From: Candidatus Woesearchaeota archaeon
Lineage (GTDB): Archaea; Nanobdellota; Nanobdellia; SCGC-AAA011-G17; UBA489
Direction: 5' to 3'
Length of the DNA stretch: 5,949 bases
Assembly (NCBI GenBank): GCA_030679025.1
Contig: JAUXTV010000132.1
Span: 1 to 5,949 of the forward strand
Shown: piece by piece, positions 4,947-5,949 of the stretch
Position numbering within the stretch: the first letter of the stretch is position 1
Layout: every line of letters starts with the position of its first letter
Program-made: the position numbers and the translations under genes
The notes under the pieces: model-generated
Database searches by the model: none
Seen by the model: the letters and a program-made list of their open reading frames with translations, nothing else
Told to the model about the DNA's origin: nothing

Positions 4947-5949
4947 AAATAATTCGTGTCTGCTCTTTCTTTTATCCAGTAGAAGGTGGTATGGAAACAC
5001 ACTTGCTTGAAGAAACAAAAGAGCTAGCAAAACTAGGACATGAAGTTGTAGTCTGGACATCAGACTCATTAAGAGCAGGTACTTCACCAAAGAAAAAAGA
5101 AGAAATCAATAACGTAAGCATAGAAAGATTGCCAACTGTAGCTAAATTAAGTTACTATACTCCTTTTTTTCCACTAGCATGGTGGAAAGCACTAACTGAA
5201 GACTATGATATTTTACATGTAAATGCATTTAGACAACCCCATAACTTGACTTTATTGATTGCAAAGCTTCGAGGAAAGAAGACCGTACTCGGAGTACATT
5301 GGCCAGAATATCCCGAAGAACTTCGTTCACCGCTAATGAATCTGATTATTCCTTTATTTGATAAAACATTGGGAGACTTGTTGCTCTATATGACTGATAA
5401 AGTTATTGTCCAAACAAAAGCAGAGGAAAGATGGTTGCTAAGTAAGTTCGGAAAGAAAAAAAATGTAATTATTTTACCACCAGGAATTAAAAAAGACTAT
5501 CTCAAGAAAAGAAACAGCACTATATTTAGAAAAAAACACAAAATCAGTGGATTGATGGTGCTTTATTTAGGAAGAATACATCCAAGTAAAGGAATTGACA
5601 GAATTATTGCAATTGCTCCTCAATGTAAAGAAGCGACATTCGTCATTGTTGGTGATGGTCCAGATAGAAAAAGGATCGAAAACAGTATTCGAGAAAAGAA
5701 AATAAAAAATGTAAAGATGATAGGTCGTTGTTCAGAAGAAGAAAAGATGCAGGCTTATGCTGCTTGTGATGTTTTCCTCCACCCTACAGAGTATGATGCC
5801 TTCGGTATTACTTTAATAGAAGCAATGGCCCAAGCAAAGCCAGTCCTAGCATCACATGTGGGCGGTATTCCATCAGTAGTTGGGGTAGAAGGTTTAACAT
5901 TCAACAAAGAAGATAATCAAGATCTCATAAAAAAATTAAAAAAACTCTT
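4943..5949 (+). CDS. Family 4 (GT-B) glycosyltransferase, 3' end outside the window
   Basis: An open frame of 335 codons runs off the right edge; GT4 proteins are usually 350-400 residues, so only a short C-terminal part is missing. The N-terminal domain starts MKIIRVCSFFYPVEGGMETH (1-20), with the GGMETH donor-loop motif, then LAKLGHEVVVWTS (28-40), DILHVNAFR (89-97) and TVLGVHWPEYP (114-124). The donor domain has VIILPPGI (175-182), VLYLGRIHPSKGIDRII (206-222), FVIVGDGPDRKRIE (233-246), MIGRCSEEEKMQAYAACDVF (259-278), and the EX7E region TEYDAFGITLIEAMAQAKPV (282-301). In that region D285 takes the first acidic position, next to E283, and E293 is the second. VGGIP (306-310) follows. All expected catalytic features are present. 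It resembles phosphatidylinositol-mannosyltransferase/WcaA-like GT4 enzymes, but the sugar cannot be assigned. It overlaps the GT9 gene by 4 bases and has a good Shine-Dalgarno sequence, so the two are probably made together and act on the same glycan. Confidence 0.92.
   Translation, partial: MKIIRVCSFFYPVEGGMETHLLEETKELAKLGHEVVVWTSDSLRAGTSPKKKEEINNVSIERLPTVAKLSYYTPFFPLAWWKALTEDYDILHVNAFRQPHNLTLLIAKLRGKKTVLGVHWPEYPEELRSPLMNLIIPLFDKTLGDLLLYMTDKVIVQTKAEERWLLSKFGKKKNVIILPPGIKKDYLKKRNSTIFRKKHKISGLMVLYLGRIHPSKGIDRIIAIAPQCKEATFVIVGDGPDRKRIENSIREKKIKNVKMIGRCSEEEKMQAYAACDVFLHPTEYDAFGITLIEAMAQAKPVLASHVGGIPSVVGVEGLTFNKEDNQDLIKKLKKL

Noticed and set aside
4761..5090. 109-residue minus-strand frame across the GT9/GT4 overlap
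   Set aside because: It runs antisense to both conserved reading frames and to the Shine-Dalgarno/ATGA junction; no domain is recognisable.
1..5949. CRISPR array, tRNA, rRNA or insertion sequence
   Set aside because: No regularly spaced repeats, cloverleaf-like stretches, rRNA-like sequence, transposase motifs or terminal inverted repeats were seen. The non-coding gaps (16, 51, 107, 44 bases) are too short for most of these.

Overview
The window is AT-rich and most likely archaeal, probably from a small-genome or DPANN-type lineage; the exact lineage is an inference I cannot test. The main evidence is promoter layout. Each of the five gene starts that is not overlapped by an upstream gene has an AT-rich TATA-like box whose near edge lies only 21 to 23 bases before the ATG, with no Shine-Dalgarno sequence. 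That is the geometry of archaeal leaderless transcripts. The one gene starting inside an operon (ATG at 4943) instead has a clear Shine-Dalgarno sequence and a 4-base ATGA overlap.

Layout: the left part is transcribed leftward. It holds a class I SAM methyltransferase (1433-2185), a family-4 glycosyltransferase (194-1381), and then the start of a second, zinc-ribbon-type methyltransferase (ATG at 177). The last frame is cut by an in-frame TAG at 13-15, exactly where the family expects a conserved tyrosine, and the frame continues plausibly to the window edge. A 107-base divergent promoter region (2186-2292) separates this from the rightward part. The rightward part has a polytopic GT-C-like membrane protein with an unassigned soluble C-terminus (2293-3783), a GT9/heptosyltransferase-like enzyme (3828-4946) and a second GT4 glycosyltransferase that runs off the right edge (4943-5949).

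Together these look like part of a cell-surface glycan locus. Cytoplasmic GT4 and GT9 enzymes would extend a nucleotide-sugar-derived glycan, methyltransferases would modify sugars or precursors, and the membrane protein could transfer a lipid-phosphate-linked sugar outside the membrane. The glycan and acceptor cannot be read from the sequence. No tRNA, rRNA, CRISPR array, transposase or long repeat was seen. The only non-coding stretches are short: 16, 51, 107 and 44 bases. Two compositional oddities stand out. Arginine codons differ sharply between the GT4 gene at 194-1381 and the membrane protein gene, and the + strand stays purine-rich even where genes run leftward.
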